NCBI RefSeq assembly: GCF_910591885.1
Contig: NC_063283.1
Span: forward strand, 7,363,001-7,427,000
Length of the DNA stretch: 64,000 nt
Direction: 5' to 3'
From: Bombus terrestris
Lineage: Eukaryota > Arthropoda > Insecta > Hymenoptera > Apidae
Shown here: piece by piece, positions 1 to 12,115 of the stretch
Layout: each line of letters starts with the position of its first letter
How positions within the stretch are numbered: the first letter of the stretch is position 1
Notes under the pieces: generated by a model
What the model was told of the DNA's origin: nothing
Seen by the model: the letters and a program-made list of their open reading frames with translations, nothing else
Database searches by the model: none
Program-made: the position numbers and the translations under genes

Positions 1-540
1 AGAATCGTAAATTTTATTTACTAGTGAATTTATTGGCCAAGTTTATTCACATATAAAGGATATTAATTATACCTAAATTTATGGAACGACTTATTCATTT
101 ATTATTAACGGTGTACGGGATAACAGTAGAATGCGTTTATAAACGATCCGACTGCGTAGGAGTAAAATCGATGCCATCACCTGACCGAATAAATTAAAAA
201 CGAATACATGTTACCACGTCCTTCAGAACAAAACGGTATAACGTCAAGCAGAAACTGTGTCGTTACTAAAGATAAATTCCAATGAAATACTAACGTCGAT
301 AAACAAGCTAAACCGTAACGAAATGGTATTAGCCAGGATAGTGCCATTGCTACGGTAATTCACATGGAACTTCCCCGAGATCCACCGATCCAATTTCTAC
401 TCAAAACTTCCTAAAACTTGTTCTCCCTTAATATCCATCTATATCTTGTAGAATCATGAGAAATCCCTTTAAAAAGTGGGAGGAAAAGGAACGGAAAGGG
501 AAAAGAAAGAACAACCGGTAACGTGCAAATAAAAAATCAG
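1..540. other. AT-rich non-coding
   Basis: No open frame, repeat or RNA signature was recognised here. Composition is AT-rich and shifts to the GC-rich island that starts near 540. Confidence 0.5.
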
Positions 541-1260
541 CTGCCGAACAGGTGGACTTGGATCGGAAAAAGGTTATCCTGGGAACCGTGCGACGCAGCG
601 TTATCCATCGTTTGGAACGCCGACGTTCATCCGCCCATCCGTAGGATTAACCGGGCCGGCCATAAATACGAATAAATCACTAGGTTCGGTGTGGCCAGTA
701 GCCACCGGTCGGGCGTATTAAAACATTAAACCGAGGAGAATTCGACGGGTGGAAGATCGTGGCCGGAAATTTGGTCTATGGCTCGTAGAAGGGAGAGAAA
801 ATCCTTCAGCCTCGCCATGGAAAACTCAAATATCCACAGCTTCTCTCCTCTCCTCTTCTCTTCTCTCCTCTCCTCTTTCTCCACCTGCAGTGACCACCCA
901 ACACCACCCAGCGCCACCGCCTCTTTTGCCCATTTCTGTCTCCGAAGGGATAAAATACTCCGGGAGCGGCAAATCCCTCGGGCATTTGCGGTGGCTATCC
1001 CGGCCGAGGCCGAAAACAGGGGTTGGAGAACAGGAAGGCCGATAGAGCGGTGCCATGGAAGAGGAAACCGAGAGCGACGCTGGTGGTGGCTACGCGAGAG
1101 TTGCCCGTTCCCATGTTTTTAATCACTTTGCACGCAGCCAATGGCATGGAACGGGCCATTGGATAGTGCGCAGAGAGGCGCAGGGAAAGATGGAAAGGTG
1201 GAGAACCGTTTCGCGAAATGTTTCCTGCTGTTTTCGACCCACCCGCGCCCACGCGCTTTT
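541..1260. other. GC-rich island, non-coding, possible conserved regulatory block
   Basis: CpG-containing, GC-richer sequence with a long polypyrimidine run (about 838-893). Several overlapping frames on both strands stay open for 60-115 codons, as expected of GC-rich DNA with few stop codons. None of them resembles a known protein, and they contain CT-repeat-driven Ser/Leu runs. The block includes GGCCGGCCATAAATACG near 653, similar in style to motifs in the islands at 5040 and 17023. I infer conserved non-coding DNA, unproven. Confidence 0.35.
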
Positions 1261-1289
1261 CCTTTCCAATCCCGAGCCCGCACACGTTT

Positions 1290-1326
1290 CCTCTCTCTCT
1301 CTCTCTCTCTCTCTTTTTCTCTCTTT
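1290..1326. repeat. (CT)n microsatellite
   Basis: Nearly pure CT dinucleotide run, interrupted by a short T tract, at the edge of the GC-rich island. Confidence 0.95.
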
Positions 1327-2500
1327 ATCACTCTGCCCCTCTACGAACTTTATCTATCCGGTTGGATGCTAGAGTTTTTGTGCTTTTTAATAAAGCCGCC
1401 TCGCTGTCTCTGTGCGAGCCATTTTTTCCTTTCTTTTACCAGCCATCTACTGCCGGTTCGTTTGATCGTGGTTTTCGTGAAGCGGTTTAAAGCGATGTTT
1501 TCGGACGGTGTTTTTTGTGCATCGGAGGGTCCTTCCGCAGAATATTGCGAAGGTGGTCTCTTCTTCGATGCTTATTCCGTATTGTTCTTCCCGAGTCTTT
1601 TTTACTGCTTCCTCTTTTCTTCTTGTTTTCGGTTGTTTCGTTGGCTTGGCCATGCTGTTTTATGTTAGTCGCTTAGAAAGATTTAGGTGCTTTTAAATAG
1701 CTTCATATAACTTTACAGAACGGAATCAACCAGATAACTTACGAACATCTACGATTTATACGGTCATACAAAGGAATTTATTAATTAGTTGCTGTCAATT
1801 TATTTATTTTACTAACATTCCTACCTATTGTTCGGACAAATCTTAATATAGATCTTTTCCGCTTGAACCAACTCGATGATTCGATGCAATTGTACGTCGA
1901 GTACAACGATCGGCTGGGTTATAACTTAGGAAGATCTCCAACTTATACAGTCGTGGAAGAAAATTTATGAAGTAATCATCATTGATTCATTCATTTTCCA
2001 CCCATTAATACAGCCATGAATCATAATATAAATTTCTCCTTCTTCAAGCCTGCCTAAAATTTCTTCCCCGCATTCATCATTTTTGGACTTATTCCGTACT
2101 CCGCGCCGTATCTTTTCACCATACCATAAGCAATCCCATACCATTTCCTTCGTAATCCCCTCAGCCAGTCTCAACATCAACACGCTTTCAATCCTCATCT
2201 TCATTGACTTCCAATTCCACGCTCATTCCCGAGCCAGTCTCACTCTCACTTTTTCTCACAACCACCTCCATCTTGCTCCACATCCTTCGGAGTCTTCCCC
2301 TTCATTTCCACGTCTTCTTCTCAATCAATCACCCCGTGCATCTCGCAGCTACTCTTTTCCTCCTCCGCGAATCCTCAGTCTTCCTCCATTCCACTCTTCG
2401 ACCGCGTCTTCAGCTATCTCTAACGTCGTATCCGGTGTTCGCCACTTCTTCCTTTTCAATTTTCTCTCCACCCCATCCCTCTGCGTCGCCCCATTCTACG
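1327..2500. other. Non-coding, pyrimidine-rich on the plus strand
   Basis: Strand-asymmetric CT-rich sequence at 1327-1660 and again at 2100-2500 keeps some frames open (up to 175 and 140 codons). Their translations are Ser/Leu/Phe-rich and low in complexity, and match no family I recognise. The middle part (1680-2080) is ordinary AT-rich DNA. Confidence 0.5.
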
Positions 2501-3120
2501 GATAACGTCGTCTCTCCGGGTCGTTTTGTAACCTCCACGGTGAAAATCCGGCGAGCTGGGTGCCGGTGACACGCGAGAGGAACGACGACGACCCACCGTT
2601 TCGCCGTGAAAACGACGCCGCGTGACAGTCGTGACCATTACGCGGCGTCGTCGACGTCGCGTCGACGAGAAACTACCATCGCTGCATTCTCATCTCCAAA
2701 CCGCCACACCCCCTTCCTGCTATTACTCGCTGGTTGTCGCGCCTGTTGTTGTTGTTGTTGGTTGGTTGGTTGGTTGGCTCGTCGAAATACACCAGCGCGT
2801 TATATAGTTTGGGGAATGTGGACCTCGTCGAACGCGGGGTAAACGCTGAGAGACGAGCCGGTGGAAAGTGTCAGGGGAGCGAAGCGAGCACTTCGACTTT
2901 CCGGGGAATCTCTTCTGAGAGCGGGCACAATTGATACTTCCGGGATATTGTGCCGCGTCTCCGCAGTCGCTAATGGCCCCGCTAGGGTGGAACGTGTCGA
3001 AGATCCGTGGCTCGAGGGGTAGTTCTTAGGAACCGGGCTGTTCGAGCTTTAATTGACTCCGTCGAAGGGTAGATTCGTATCTCGATTTGTGTAGAGTTTG
3101 CGGTGTCGTGGTTTTCGAAA
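2501..3120. other. GC-rich island, non-coding
   Basis: CpG-rich sequence with repeated cgacgacg and cgtcgacgtcg elements (about 2580-2670). It is followed by a GTT/GTTG repeat and a block ending near 3060. No protein match in any frame. Confidence 0.4.
2744..2778. repeat. (GTT)n to (GTTG)n compound microsatellite
   Basis: Five GTT units pass directly into four GTTG units, a simple-sequence tract within a GC-rich island. Confidence 0.95.
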
Positions 3121-4120
3121 GGACTACGATTAAAATTGATACTTTTATTTCAACTTGAACTTCCATCTTACGACTTCGTCTTCGTTCTTTTTATTTCTCC
3201 GAAGAAGGCTGTATCTCTATTTGCTGCAAGTGTTGCAACAATAAGATCGTAAAGCAACCTTCAGAAATAACTTAGGCGATCGACGACCGCTTTAACGTTA
3301 GAGAAAACGATACAGACGTTTTTTGGATTTGCGTACTTTTCTCTCCCTTCCCTGGAACTCAGCGCGCTTCGTTGTTTTATTGGCGAATTTTATTAGCCGG
3401 ACATTCGATCGTGGAGCGCGTTCATCTCAGCGTCTGTCGCTGGCCCAAGGTTTGGATCTTTCCATTTTCACAAGTCTCGTTCTTATCAGTGAATTACTCT
3501 CTGCGCAATTGCAAAATTGCAAATCGGACAATTCGAGTGTCCAGCAGCAGCGGCGTGTGTAACGTAATGTATAGCGTACGTATATGCACAATGTAATCGA
3601 ATTTCTTCAAGCACACACGCACTCTTAACAAGTCTGACTCTACCACACACGCCTATTTTGATACTTTCCCAACTACCTCCGACGTTTCAAAAAAAGTCGA
3701 CTGTGTTAATTCACAGTTGTAGTTAGCTCGCTCGAACCACAACTTATCTGTCGTACTGAGACACGAAGAATACCTTAGTTTTGATTCGACATTCAGAACC
3801 GCCCCTTCTCGCGAAACTAAAAGAAGAGAAAAAAGTTCCTGTATCGCGGAGAAGTTTAAACGTACGACCAAGTTTAATCCTAACTTCTGGCGAACAATTT
3901 CGAAGACTAGAAAGAATAGACCAGCGGTGAACACGCGTTACGTGGGCGCTGGTTTGGGTGGAAACGCGACAAAGCCGAAAGATTATGCGCGTGAAGAGAG
4001 GGTTGGACGCGAGGCTGGTGACATTTATACCTGAGCTAATTATCCCGCGCCACGAGCGGATCTTTTCTTCTCCGAAACTCGACAATAGCTCGGAGGATCG
4101 TGAATACCGAGTTTCAGCCG
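3121..4120. other. Non-coding, nothing recognised
   Basis: Mixed composition. The longest frames (113 codons on the minus strand at 3744-4085 and 93 at 3653-3934) overlap each other and are not recognisable as proteins. Confidence 0.45.
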
Positions 4121-4465
4121 CGTAACGACGCTTCCTTTCTCTCTTTCTCCTTCTGTATTCTATCTCGTCTGTCGTCGTTGCTCCGATACGATGAAACTGA
4201 ACGCTGTCTCTCGCATTTACGTCGACGTTAGTGTTTTACCGTCCGAACAAAGCCGAGACAGACGACGACGTAGACTTGGTAGACGAGAGCGAGGAAGGAC
4301 GATGACGACAGCACGCGCAAAAAGAACGAGGGGAATCGGATATGCCGTAATCGATACACCGGGGCCACCGAACGCTACGTGGCCGCAAGAACAGAGATGC
4401 GCGACGTCGATGAATTAACCGCGCTTTCCACGGAATCCATGGCGCCATTTCCTTCCGTTTCAAGG
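4121..4465. other. GC-rich island, non-coding
   Basis: Overlapping Arg-rich frames (75 codons on each strand) come from gacgacg-type repeats. No domain seen. It may be conserved regulatory DNA or a local CpG-rich patch. Confidence 0.35.
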
Positions 4466-4979
4466 GTTGTCCATTCGGAACTGTTCCAAGGAATTTTCCA
4501 ACGATTTTGTCTCCCAGGATCTACACTCCATGTTTTATAGAGGTTAGAAGGAGAGATTGGGGTTGATTTTCAGCTGTTTACACGTCGCTTGTATGACAAG
4601 TATGCTTTTTAGTTCTTTCTTTTCTTTTTTTTTTTTTATACGCAGTAAAAGGTTCTGTCACGCGCTCAATGTATTCGATGGAATTTTCAAAGAATTTTGC
4701 CTTGGAAGATAACTCGCCAGATACCTTATCGAGTTTCCATGTAAAAAGGTATTGGGTTATTTGCGTGCTGGTTAAATGGAGACATGACGAGCGTATTCTT
4801 TTCGGTTCTGTGCAATGAAAGGTATCGTATTTTGGTGTTGAGATTATTATCGGCGTTGAAATTTCCGCAGCTGGAATTCATTTCGGATCGAAAAACCTTG
4901 ATTGCCTACAATTAAATTTTAATTATAGCTGGCTAATAAAAAACGAATTACGTGTTGCCATGTCAGAAGCTATTTCTTA

Positions 4980-5400
4980 TTGGTCCTGCAACAAGGAAAT
5001 TCGTGGTTTCTCGACGTAATCGCGAGGCGTGGTCGGGGCCGGCCATTAAACGACGCGACTCGGTCGGCGCCGCTTTTAAAATTACATTCGCTTATCTTCC
5101 TACATACTTGGCCGCGCTGTAACTTTCATTCTTCATTACGTGACTGCGAAAGGACGCATGAAAAATTCACGGACCACGGGCAGAACGTCTGCGGTAGACC
5201 AGGGACAGCCGTAGGCCGGAATTAATTCTCTCTGTCGCGTATGTTCGCCTCTCTACCGGCCACTTTCCACCTTTTAACGAGTCGTGCACCGTGGAAACAC
5301 GCTTGCCGCCTTCAAATTCTCAAAGACATCACGTAAATCGGCGATCGTCAGCACGTTTTCCGATATTTCCGTCATCGCACTTTCGAAAGTAACTTGGTTC
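4980..5400. other. GC-rich island containing CGGCCATTAAACG
   Basis: CpG-rich block in AT-rich surroundings. Positions 5040-5052 carry CGGCCATTAAACG, which recurs exactly at 17023-17035 in another island. Frames are short and unrecognised. The TAAT-containing core in GC-rich DNA suggests a homeodomain-type regulatory sequence; this is inference only. Confidence 0.4.
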
Positions 5401-5603
5401 GTTATTTGATTTTGCTTTGATAGTTTCTTACGGTTCCATTGCTTGTTCATCGAACGTGGAACGCGATCTTCGGCTTATTAGAACAGAAGTAAAACACAAA
5501 GTATAGTACGTGTTTTATTAATTTTTTGGGGTTTACAGTCTGGAAAAAGAACTTGGCTTATTTCTATCTCTCACTTATTCCCGTATGAGCAGCTAAATAT
5601 TTA

Positions 5604-6013
5604 TTAGATTATCCCATAAGTAATGCAATCCTTTGATACCCATAGCACCCACGAAAATAAATGACCGTTTACCATTAATTAATCATTGATATATCTCCCT
5701 TCATTTCCTCCAATCTTCTTGTCATGTTTCTATCGAGTCTTCCATTTTACTCTTCCACGTTTTACCATAGTCTTATCGTATCTTATTTACACAAATTTGA
5801 AGCTAGAAGTGGAGCCGATAAATAGATAAATTCTATCTAAATAAAAGTCAATATCGATTCTGGCAAAAATTCCTACACGTTTTCAGTAACAGTAAAAAAA
5901 AAAAAAAAGAGAGAAGGAAAATCTGAAATCCGTCATTTTGACGAGTTTGATAGTTCGAGTGCTATGCTCTATTTTTTACTTGTAGTAACTGCATTACTTA
6001 TCGGGTGACCTAA
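5604..6013. mobile_element. Mariner-type MITE with TA target duplication
   Basis: The left terminus reads TTAGATTATCCCATAAGTAA. The inverted right terminus reads TTAGGTCACCCGATAAGTAA. Both ends are flanked by TA (5602-5603 and 6014-6015), the Tc1/mariner signature. The 410-bp interior holds an A-tract and no transposase reading frame, so this is a non-autonomous, internally deleted copy. TTAGGTYRYCC-like ends are typical of mariner elements; the subfamily is not assigned. Confidence 0.85.
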
Positions 6014-6036
6014 TATTTTCCAAAACTAAAAACCAA

Positions 6037-6530
6037 TCAGTTATATAGGTGGACATATCGCGTTAAAAGCAACAATTTGTCCGAAAAATCCATCATTCCG
6101 CCGATATCGTTCAATATCGCCGATATCGACGCAGCTGGTGTTCCATCGCGAGATACAGAACCGCGATTAGACTTCAATTTGCATCGGTTCGTAATGGGTT
6201 GTCCATAATGACAGGCTCTTGGTGGTGGAAAATCGGAGCCCATAAGGCTGCTTATTTCGGGACGATTTCCACGGAAGACCTTAATGCCTCGAAGCTGCTG
6301 GCCGAAGCGATTAGGCGAATTACTAAACACGATAAGGACCGTCCGGATAAGGTTTCTGTCCCGAGGCGTTGGTAATAGTTCCTGTCGTCTGGTCGGTGAC
6401 GCCGAACCATCTCCTTGTCGTCGATCGCGATATATCGCAGCTGCGAACGCGTCTCGTTTTGTCCCGTAAACGTTTAGCGAGAAACTGTTTATGGAAATGA
6501 TAATCGAAGATGAAAAATTGCACATCGGAG
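6037..6530. other. Moderately GC-rich non-coding block with a 162-codon open frame on the minus strand
   Basis: A frame stays open over 6037-6525 on the minus strand, and two shorter ones overlap it. The translation has no signal, domain or repeat that I recognise. The sequence is compositionally balanced and distinct from its AT-rich neighbours, which would suit a conserved non-coding element as well as an exon. I do not call it a gene. Confidence 0.3.
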
Positions 6531-6691
6531 TTTCTACACTGTTGGTTTAAAATGAATATCACAAACAGAGAAACGAAACGAATATCGAAGAGAATAAGAA
6601 AATTAAACGGAGTAAAGACGAAGCGATATTTCGAAATGGAAATAAATTTCCAAGTGTTATTTTTAGATGCAGGTTATCTCTAAATGATTTA

Positions 6692-7016
6692 CAGTAGAAT
6701 CTCGGTTTATCGAGCCAGGTTGGGAAACAAAGCAAGGCAATTTGGATAACCGAGCGGTTCCGATAGTAGACGTTCTCTAGATAAAACTCTCCAGCTCTTC
6801 TGGCTCTTCGAAACATTTTCATTTTAAGATTAATTTCAACCGCGTCGCCTTTGACGCGTACGATTTATCTTTCCAATAGAAACAAATAATTGTATATATC
6901 GGTATACTCGTAACAAGAATAAAGAAGCGCTTATACGTGTTACGAAATTATGCTCGATCGTAGTTCGGATAATAGAAGCTGAGCGTTAACTCTTTCAGAT
7001 AAACGAGGTTCTACCG
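6692..7016. mobile_element. Pogo/Tigger-like MITE
   Basis: The left end reads CAGTAGAATCTCGGTTTATC after a TA. The inverted right end reads CGGTAGAACCTCGTTTATCT. CAGTAGAACCTCG-type termini with TA duplication are typical of pogo/Tigger elements. The right flank is CG instead of TA, probably mutated. The 325-bp interior has no transposase. Its right half aligns by eye with the element at 15921-16223. Confidence 0.75.
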
Positions 7017-7019
7017 CGT

Positions 7020-7840
7020 TCGCCAAGTATTTGATTATTTCATATGACGGCAGAAAATGAAGGATAATAGACGATAGTTGGAACAACTCAATAACCAAGC
7101 ATTCCATCCGAAATAATTATCAAACCATCGCATTATTCAAAATCCTCTAAATTCGTTCGTATCGAACGACTCGCTTCCAATTTCCCACGATCAAAGCAAT
7201 ATCTTCTAACGAGCTAATCAATTTCCCCAATTACGCACGATTTCTCTCTGCCCTCCTCCAATCTCCTACCCCGTACAATCTCTCGCTTTGCAATAGAAAA
7301 GCAGCGAGAAACGCAAAGAACGCGAATCGACTCTGTGAAAGATGAAACGTAAATTTCTCATAACTAACATTTCAGTCTCCTTCGACGAACCGATACGTGA
7401 GACCAAAGTGATTATGCGTCAAAGCGAACCTCTTGAGGTACGGAGATATCGAATCGATATACGAACTCCGTTACCCTCCCCTTCGTAACCCGCCGCCCAC
7501 CCTGGCGTGTTCCCCCTTTCCTGTGAAACGCTACGTGCCTGCCTTTGCTCTCCCCTGCCTCGCTAATCTCATGATTGCACTGATTAACCCCACCCTCCCT
7601 TCGCCCGGTCTCTGGCCCATCTGATCCCTCAATCGGCCAGACTCGATCATGATCCATCTAGTGAGAATCGACCTGGCAGCGGAACGATCCGAGCAGAGAC
7701 AGCCCCGCCTGGGAACCAACGTGGAAACGCGTCTCGAATTGCCTCCAGACGCGCCAGCCCGATGAATGTTTTCGAGATGAACGGTTATGCGGTATTGCCT
7801 AAGGAAAATTTGGCATCGCTCGCTATTGTATTTTATAGAG
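7020..7840. other. Non-coding; a GC-richer core at about 7430-7780
   Basis: AT-rich flanks surround a GC-richer core whose overlapping frames (81 and 135 codons on the minus strand, 63 on the plus) are unrecognised. Nothing else was seen. Confidence 0.4.
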
Positions 7841-8955
7841 GCTTTGCTGGTTCGATCGTTATAGTCGTTATTGGTGAATCGATGTTTCAGCGTTAAGGAA
7901 TTTATATTCCAGAGGTTCGTGTTTTCAAAGTTTCGCAATCGAATCTCTCGAGCTTCGAAAGACGTCGCATCGATCGTTATCGCGTTTCTACAAGTTTTGC
8001 TCGTTCGATCGTTATTTCTATTATTGGCGGATTAATTCGCAACGCTGGGTTAATTGTCGAAGATCGAATTTGGGATGGTCGCAAAAAGGATCGGTTTGAA
8101 CAAATTTTGCTTCGGTTATTGCTCGATATCGTGTTCTCGATTGCTACTTAATCATCGCGACTGATTATTTGATCGAACGTAGATTAATAAAATTTTGTGT
8201 TTGCAAGTTCAAATATGATCGTTCGGAGATTGGATTTCGAGTAACGTTTTATTGCTGCATATTGCATTCTAGCAGAGCTTATTCGTTTAGTTGTTATTAT
8301 CACTAGAGCTTGATGCTTGATAATTGTTGGAATATTTGTATATTCGATTTGAAAAATTTGATCAAAACGCTTCGACGGAGAAATCAGAGAAAATTAATGG
8401 AACATTTAACTCCACTGAAAGTTTGTCGACTAAAGGAAGAAACCAGAAATTTTGAATGGGTTCTGCATTGAAATTCAAGCCATTGTTGTTATTAATGGTG
8501 TTGTTCGGCGTAATGGTGGAAGTTTAGCTTGCATAGCTGATAAGATATGGCGTTGCGCGAAGTGTAATGAAAATTAGGTAATTTCAGAATTAGGTGAAGG
8601 AGCATTTGTTATTGTTAATGGTGATTGAGGTAATTTTGAGGACAAGGTTGTACGGCGTAACTGTGCAACTTCAGACGTTCAAGTGATGGAATATGGTGTT
8701 GTAGGAAATGTAATGAGTACCTAAACTAGGAAATTTTGAACTTGTAAAACGATTATTTGTTCTGGTTGGCTGAAGTGCCTTTTGGAAATGGAATTGTTGC
8801 GCCGGAAGGGCAATGGTACAACTTCTGACATAGAGGCGATAAGATATGGTGCTCTAGGAAGGTGTAATGAGAGGAAATTTTGGTGTTGTTAAAGGACTGT
8901 TTCCTATTGTTATTAGTAAATGGCAGAGCTTTCAGGAGAACAGCTATTTCGCGCT
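7841..8955. repeat. Degenerate tandem array, period about 150 bp
   Basis: Related segments recur at roughly 150-bp spacing. GCTTTGCTGGTTCGATCGTT at 7841 pairs with a GTTTTGCTCGTTCGATCGTT copy near 7994. CGGCGTAATGG-type segments sit near 8506, 8653 and 8803. TTGTTATTRNTAATGG-like segments sit near 8483, 8608 and 8907. Units are strongly diverged, and several contain a conserved GATAAGATATGG or GGAATATGG element. This is an old satellite-like duplication with no open frame. Confidence 0.65.
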
Positions 8956-9827
8956 AAATAAACTCTAAACTTTACGTGTAACAAAAATTTACAGACGATA
9001 CAATTTGTAAGAAGAGCTTAGGAAATTTTAGACTTGACTAACTTTTGCATTTTTATTTATTTATTTATTTTTTTAATTATGCTTCTATTTTCATGTTAAA
9101 CGTTAACATCAGGTTTCTACACAAAGTGAAAACCCATGCCATTTTACGAGAATTTAGGGTCCAATGAAATTACAGTTTTTTAAATTTATACATTTCTATT
9201 CCCTTTTGTATTGGATTCTCGTTCTAGTAATAAATCATGCATTTGAGTGATAAATCTAAAGGCCAGAGGGAATTTTTATACGAATATCGAATTCGTAGTC
9301 CTACGCTTCGTTTTGATCTCCTTTTTTGATTAAAAATCGATCATATACTAAATGTCATTGGTTCAGCGCAGTTATGATAAATTTACACGCAGAAATCAAA
9401 AACTTATTAAGGTCATCTAGAAACAATTTCTGCGCCAATCTAGCGTCATTGCGGCCAGCGCAATATCCCCAACCGAAATCTCATCGTGCATACATTTTCT
9501 ACTCGTCAGTCAAACAAGATTAAATTGACGAACATGTAGATTACTAGAGTCCGTGCGATTCAACGAACACAAAACACCAGCAGTGTAATATATCGCCTGA
9601 AACTTGGCAGCGCTAACAATAAATTCTCTTGCATTCAGAATTCTCAAAATATAGTGTCTATAGCTCATTCAGAATCGGAAGAATAATCATTAAAAAGCAA
9701 CGAAAATTCCTGCACTATCTTTATCATGAATATTTAACAAAAATAAAATTACAATTGTTATTTAAACGCTATCATATTCATGGCGCTATACGTCATTGTA
9801 GAATATATTAATCATATATGTATAGTT
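8956..9827. other. AT-rich non-coding
   Basis: A short (TTTA)n tract lies near 9052-9070. No gene or structured repeat was recognised. Confidence 0.5.
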
Positions 9828-9945
9828 ATCGCGGACTTTTATGCATTTTTTAGGACATTTCAAAGTGAAAAATTGTACGGAATGCAAGTAATACGAAACG
9901 ATGCATAAAATATCGAAGATATAGTGCTTCCTGTGATATCAACTA
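9828..9945 (+). repeat. Dispersed repeat family A, copy 1
   Basis: Contains GCGGACTTTTATGCATTTTT, then a GAATGCAAGTAATACGAAA segment. The same order of motifs occurs at 22489, 23716, 35162, 42771 and 61958 in this window. It has no coding capacity. Confidence 0.65.
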
Positions 9946-10047
9946 GGTAGAACAATTTTCCACACAGGTTCTACTTTTTTATTTCTATTCTTGAAACTAT
10001 GAATTTGCATCGATATCTGCAGCCTGTTAATTATTTATCAGAATATA

Positions 10048-10261
10048 TTAGGTCGTCCGAAAAGTTTCTTTCGTTTTATAAGGAAATAATGGATGAACAA
10101 GATTTTCCGTTTTATATTATTTTATCGAATTACGTATGATCCATTTTGTTCTATCAAAATAAAGATCACAATATTCGACAGATTAGGTTTCATGTTTGTA
10201 TAAAGATGCATCGTTGTAATAGACGGGTCTGTAAAGGAAAGACACTTTTCGGACAACCTGA
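10048..10261. mobile_element. Mariner-type MITE, 214 bp, with TA target duplication
   Basis: The left end reads TTAGGTCGTCCGAAAAGTTT. The inverted right end reads TCAGGTTGTCCGAAAAGTGT. TA flanks both ends (10046-10047 and 10262-10263). The interior is AT-rich and lacks transposase motifs. These ends differ from those at 5604-6013, so two mariner lineages left MITEs here. Confidence 0.9.
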
Positions 10262-10299
10262 TACTATAACAATTATATATCGGAACACACTGTAATAAT

Positions 10300-10700
10300 T
10301 ATATACGTATTTCAATCATACGAATAACTAAAAAGTACAGTGATTAAAAATTTGCAAGAATCATGGCCCAAAAGTAGTAAACCTGTAACGTTTCTGGCAG
10401 ACGCAAAAGTCGCCCACTCGATTCGAAACGAACGTGGAAACGACAAGACGTACGAAAGCACAACGCGGTAAAAAGCGTGGAGTAAAAACGATGCGGGGGG
10501 AGAACAATGTGACATGACAAATGGATGATCAATAACAGGCAAATTACGTGTACGGATCATTGTTGACCGAATGAAGCACCGCGTGACAACGAGAGCAACG
10601 CGGACGATAATCGATGAGCGCGTTACAATTCTCCTTGCAGAATGGAAAGCCTTCGAAACGGGAACGCGATAAATCACCGACGTCTGGCTGTCTTAAAACA
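10300..10700. other. GC-richer non-coding block with a 121-codon open frame on the minus strand
   Basis: The frame at 10312-10677 has no recognisable domain and overlaps a second frame. I consider it a chance frame in CpG-rich DNA. Confidence 0.35.
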
Positions 10701-12016
10701 TCGCTCTACGATGAAGTATCGTGTCCTATGTGTCTCGAGAACGACGATGTACATTATAGTATGTAGAACCTTCGGCGATCTACTTCAACACGTTTGTTAT
10801 CGTTCATACTGGATTTTCTAGTCATTTCTAAAGTGTCGTTCGTGATACGTGTTACACATGTGCAGTACCATACCGTGAGTATTTCGACACTTCCAAATTA
10901 ATGCACATGTACGAATACGAATTCGAACAAAGCTACTTTTTAATATGATTTTCGTCTCTCATTCTATCTCAGACGATCGTATATAGATAGTAGATATCGA
11001 TAAAAACAATAGTTGATATTGTAGAATAGAACCTCTGAAAAGTATGCTTGCGGAAATGAATAGACTGATCGGTCCTTTGCTATATTTTTCCCTATTTTTA
11101 TCTCGCCTTTTCTTCTCTTTTATCGTCAAACAGTAGGTGAAATAATTAATCACGCGATATAGAAAACGTTTTCAACACGTGTACGACATTTTGTTTACCT
11201 CTGTATCTTTATTGCTTCTATTTGTTTATTTTTATTGTTGAAATAAGAATTATATATACATAGTATTTTTTGGCACTTTTGTTGCATGCTTTGAGTTTTT
11301 ATTCAGTGGAAACTAGGCCGCCAGAACAATGAAGAATTGTTAACGCTCGTTGAACGTTGTAATGTTGCAATGTTGTGAATTGTTTAAGGTGTTTGGATAA
11401 CAATGTTCTGTTTGATGTAGAACCGATTGCGAAAAAGTTTCGATTGTTCTCGCGGATACTGGATAACAGATGATGTATTGTTTCGAATAATATTTGAAAT
11501 GGATAGTCATGACAATTTACTTTTCCAGCGTTTCAGGCGCAAGAAAACGACACTTTAACACGACTACTTTTACCAGCTGTTTTCAATCTGTTTTTCCATT
11601 TATCAGCAAAGTCCTTTTGAGAACAATTCAAACTCTTTCTGAAACTACGATAAATCGAGTCTCTGAGAATTCAAATTGATCAACTCCACTTTCGATATGG
11701 CTTTCGGGCGATTCTATATTTGCCGGATTTATCCTAAACTTACAACATTGATATTCATTCGTCTAAGCCTTCTCTAGCCTCTGTAATCCAAATCTTTCTC
11801 TCGTGTAGAAAAAAATATACACGAACCTAAAGCAGCAGATATCAAGCTGCAAAGCTACATATGCGAGTTTACAATTTTCGAAGATTTTACTACGAATAAG
11901 GAGGCTTATGAGTGACATTGGTGCCACGATGGCTCCAAAAGTGAAATTAGGCTAAAAGACTATCGATATATCAGCGTGTGACTTTCAAGTTACACGGCGT
12001 TATAGAGAGTTAGATT
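10701..12016. other. AT-rich non-coding
   Basis: No gene, mobile element or ordered repeat was seen. Confidence 0.5.
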
Positions 12017-12056
12017 AAAAAAAAAAAAAAAAATAAAAAAAAAAAAAATAAAAAAG
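12017..12056. repeat. Poly(A) tract with T interruptions
   Basis: About 40 bp of A with single T interruptions. It does not border a recognisable retroelement or processed gene copy. Confidence 0.95.
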
Positions 12057-12115
12057 GAGAAGAAAACGCATCGATCAGCCACAACCCCCCACCCCCGTGT
12101 ATTTCGTCCCATCGT

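Noticed and set aside
1141..1668. 175-codon plus-strand frame
   Set aside because: Runs through a CT microsatellite and polypyrimidine DNA, giving a Ser/Leu/Phe-rich product with no family resemblance.
5924..5950. Similarity of CATTTTGACGAGTT to the miR-2/miR-13 family mature sequence
   Set aside because: The seed end (ATCACAG) is not present and the segment lies inside the mariner-type MITE; no hairpin of miRNA type was evident.
12017..12056. A tract as the tail of a retrogene or SINE
   Set aside because: No element body with target duplications could be defined on either side.
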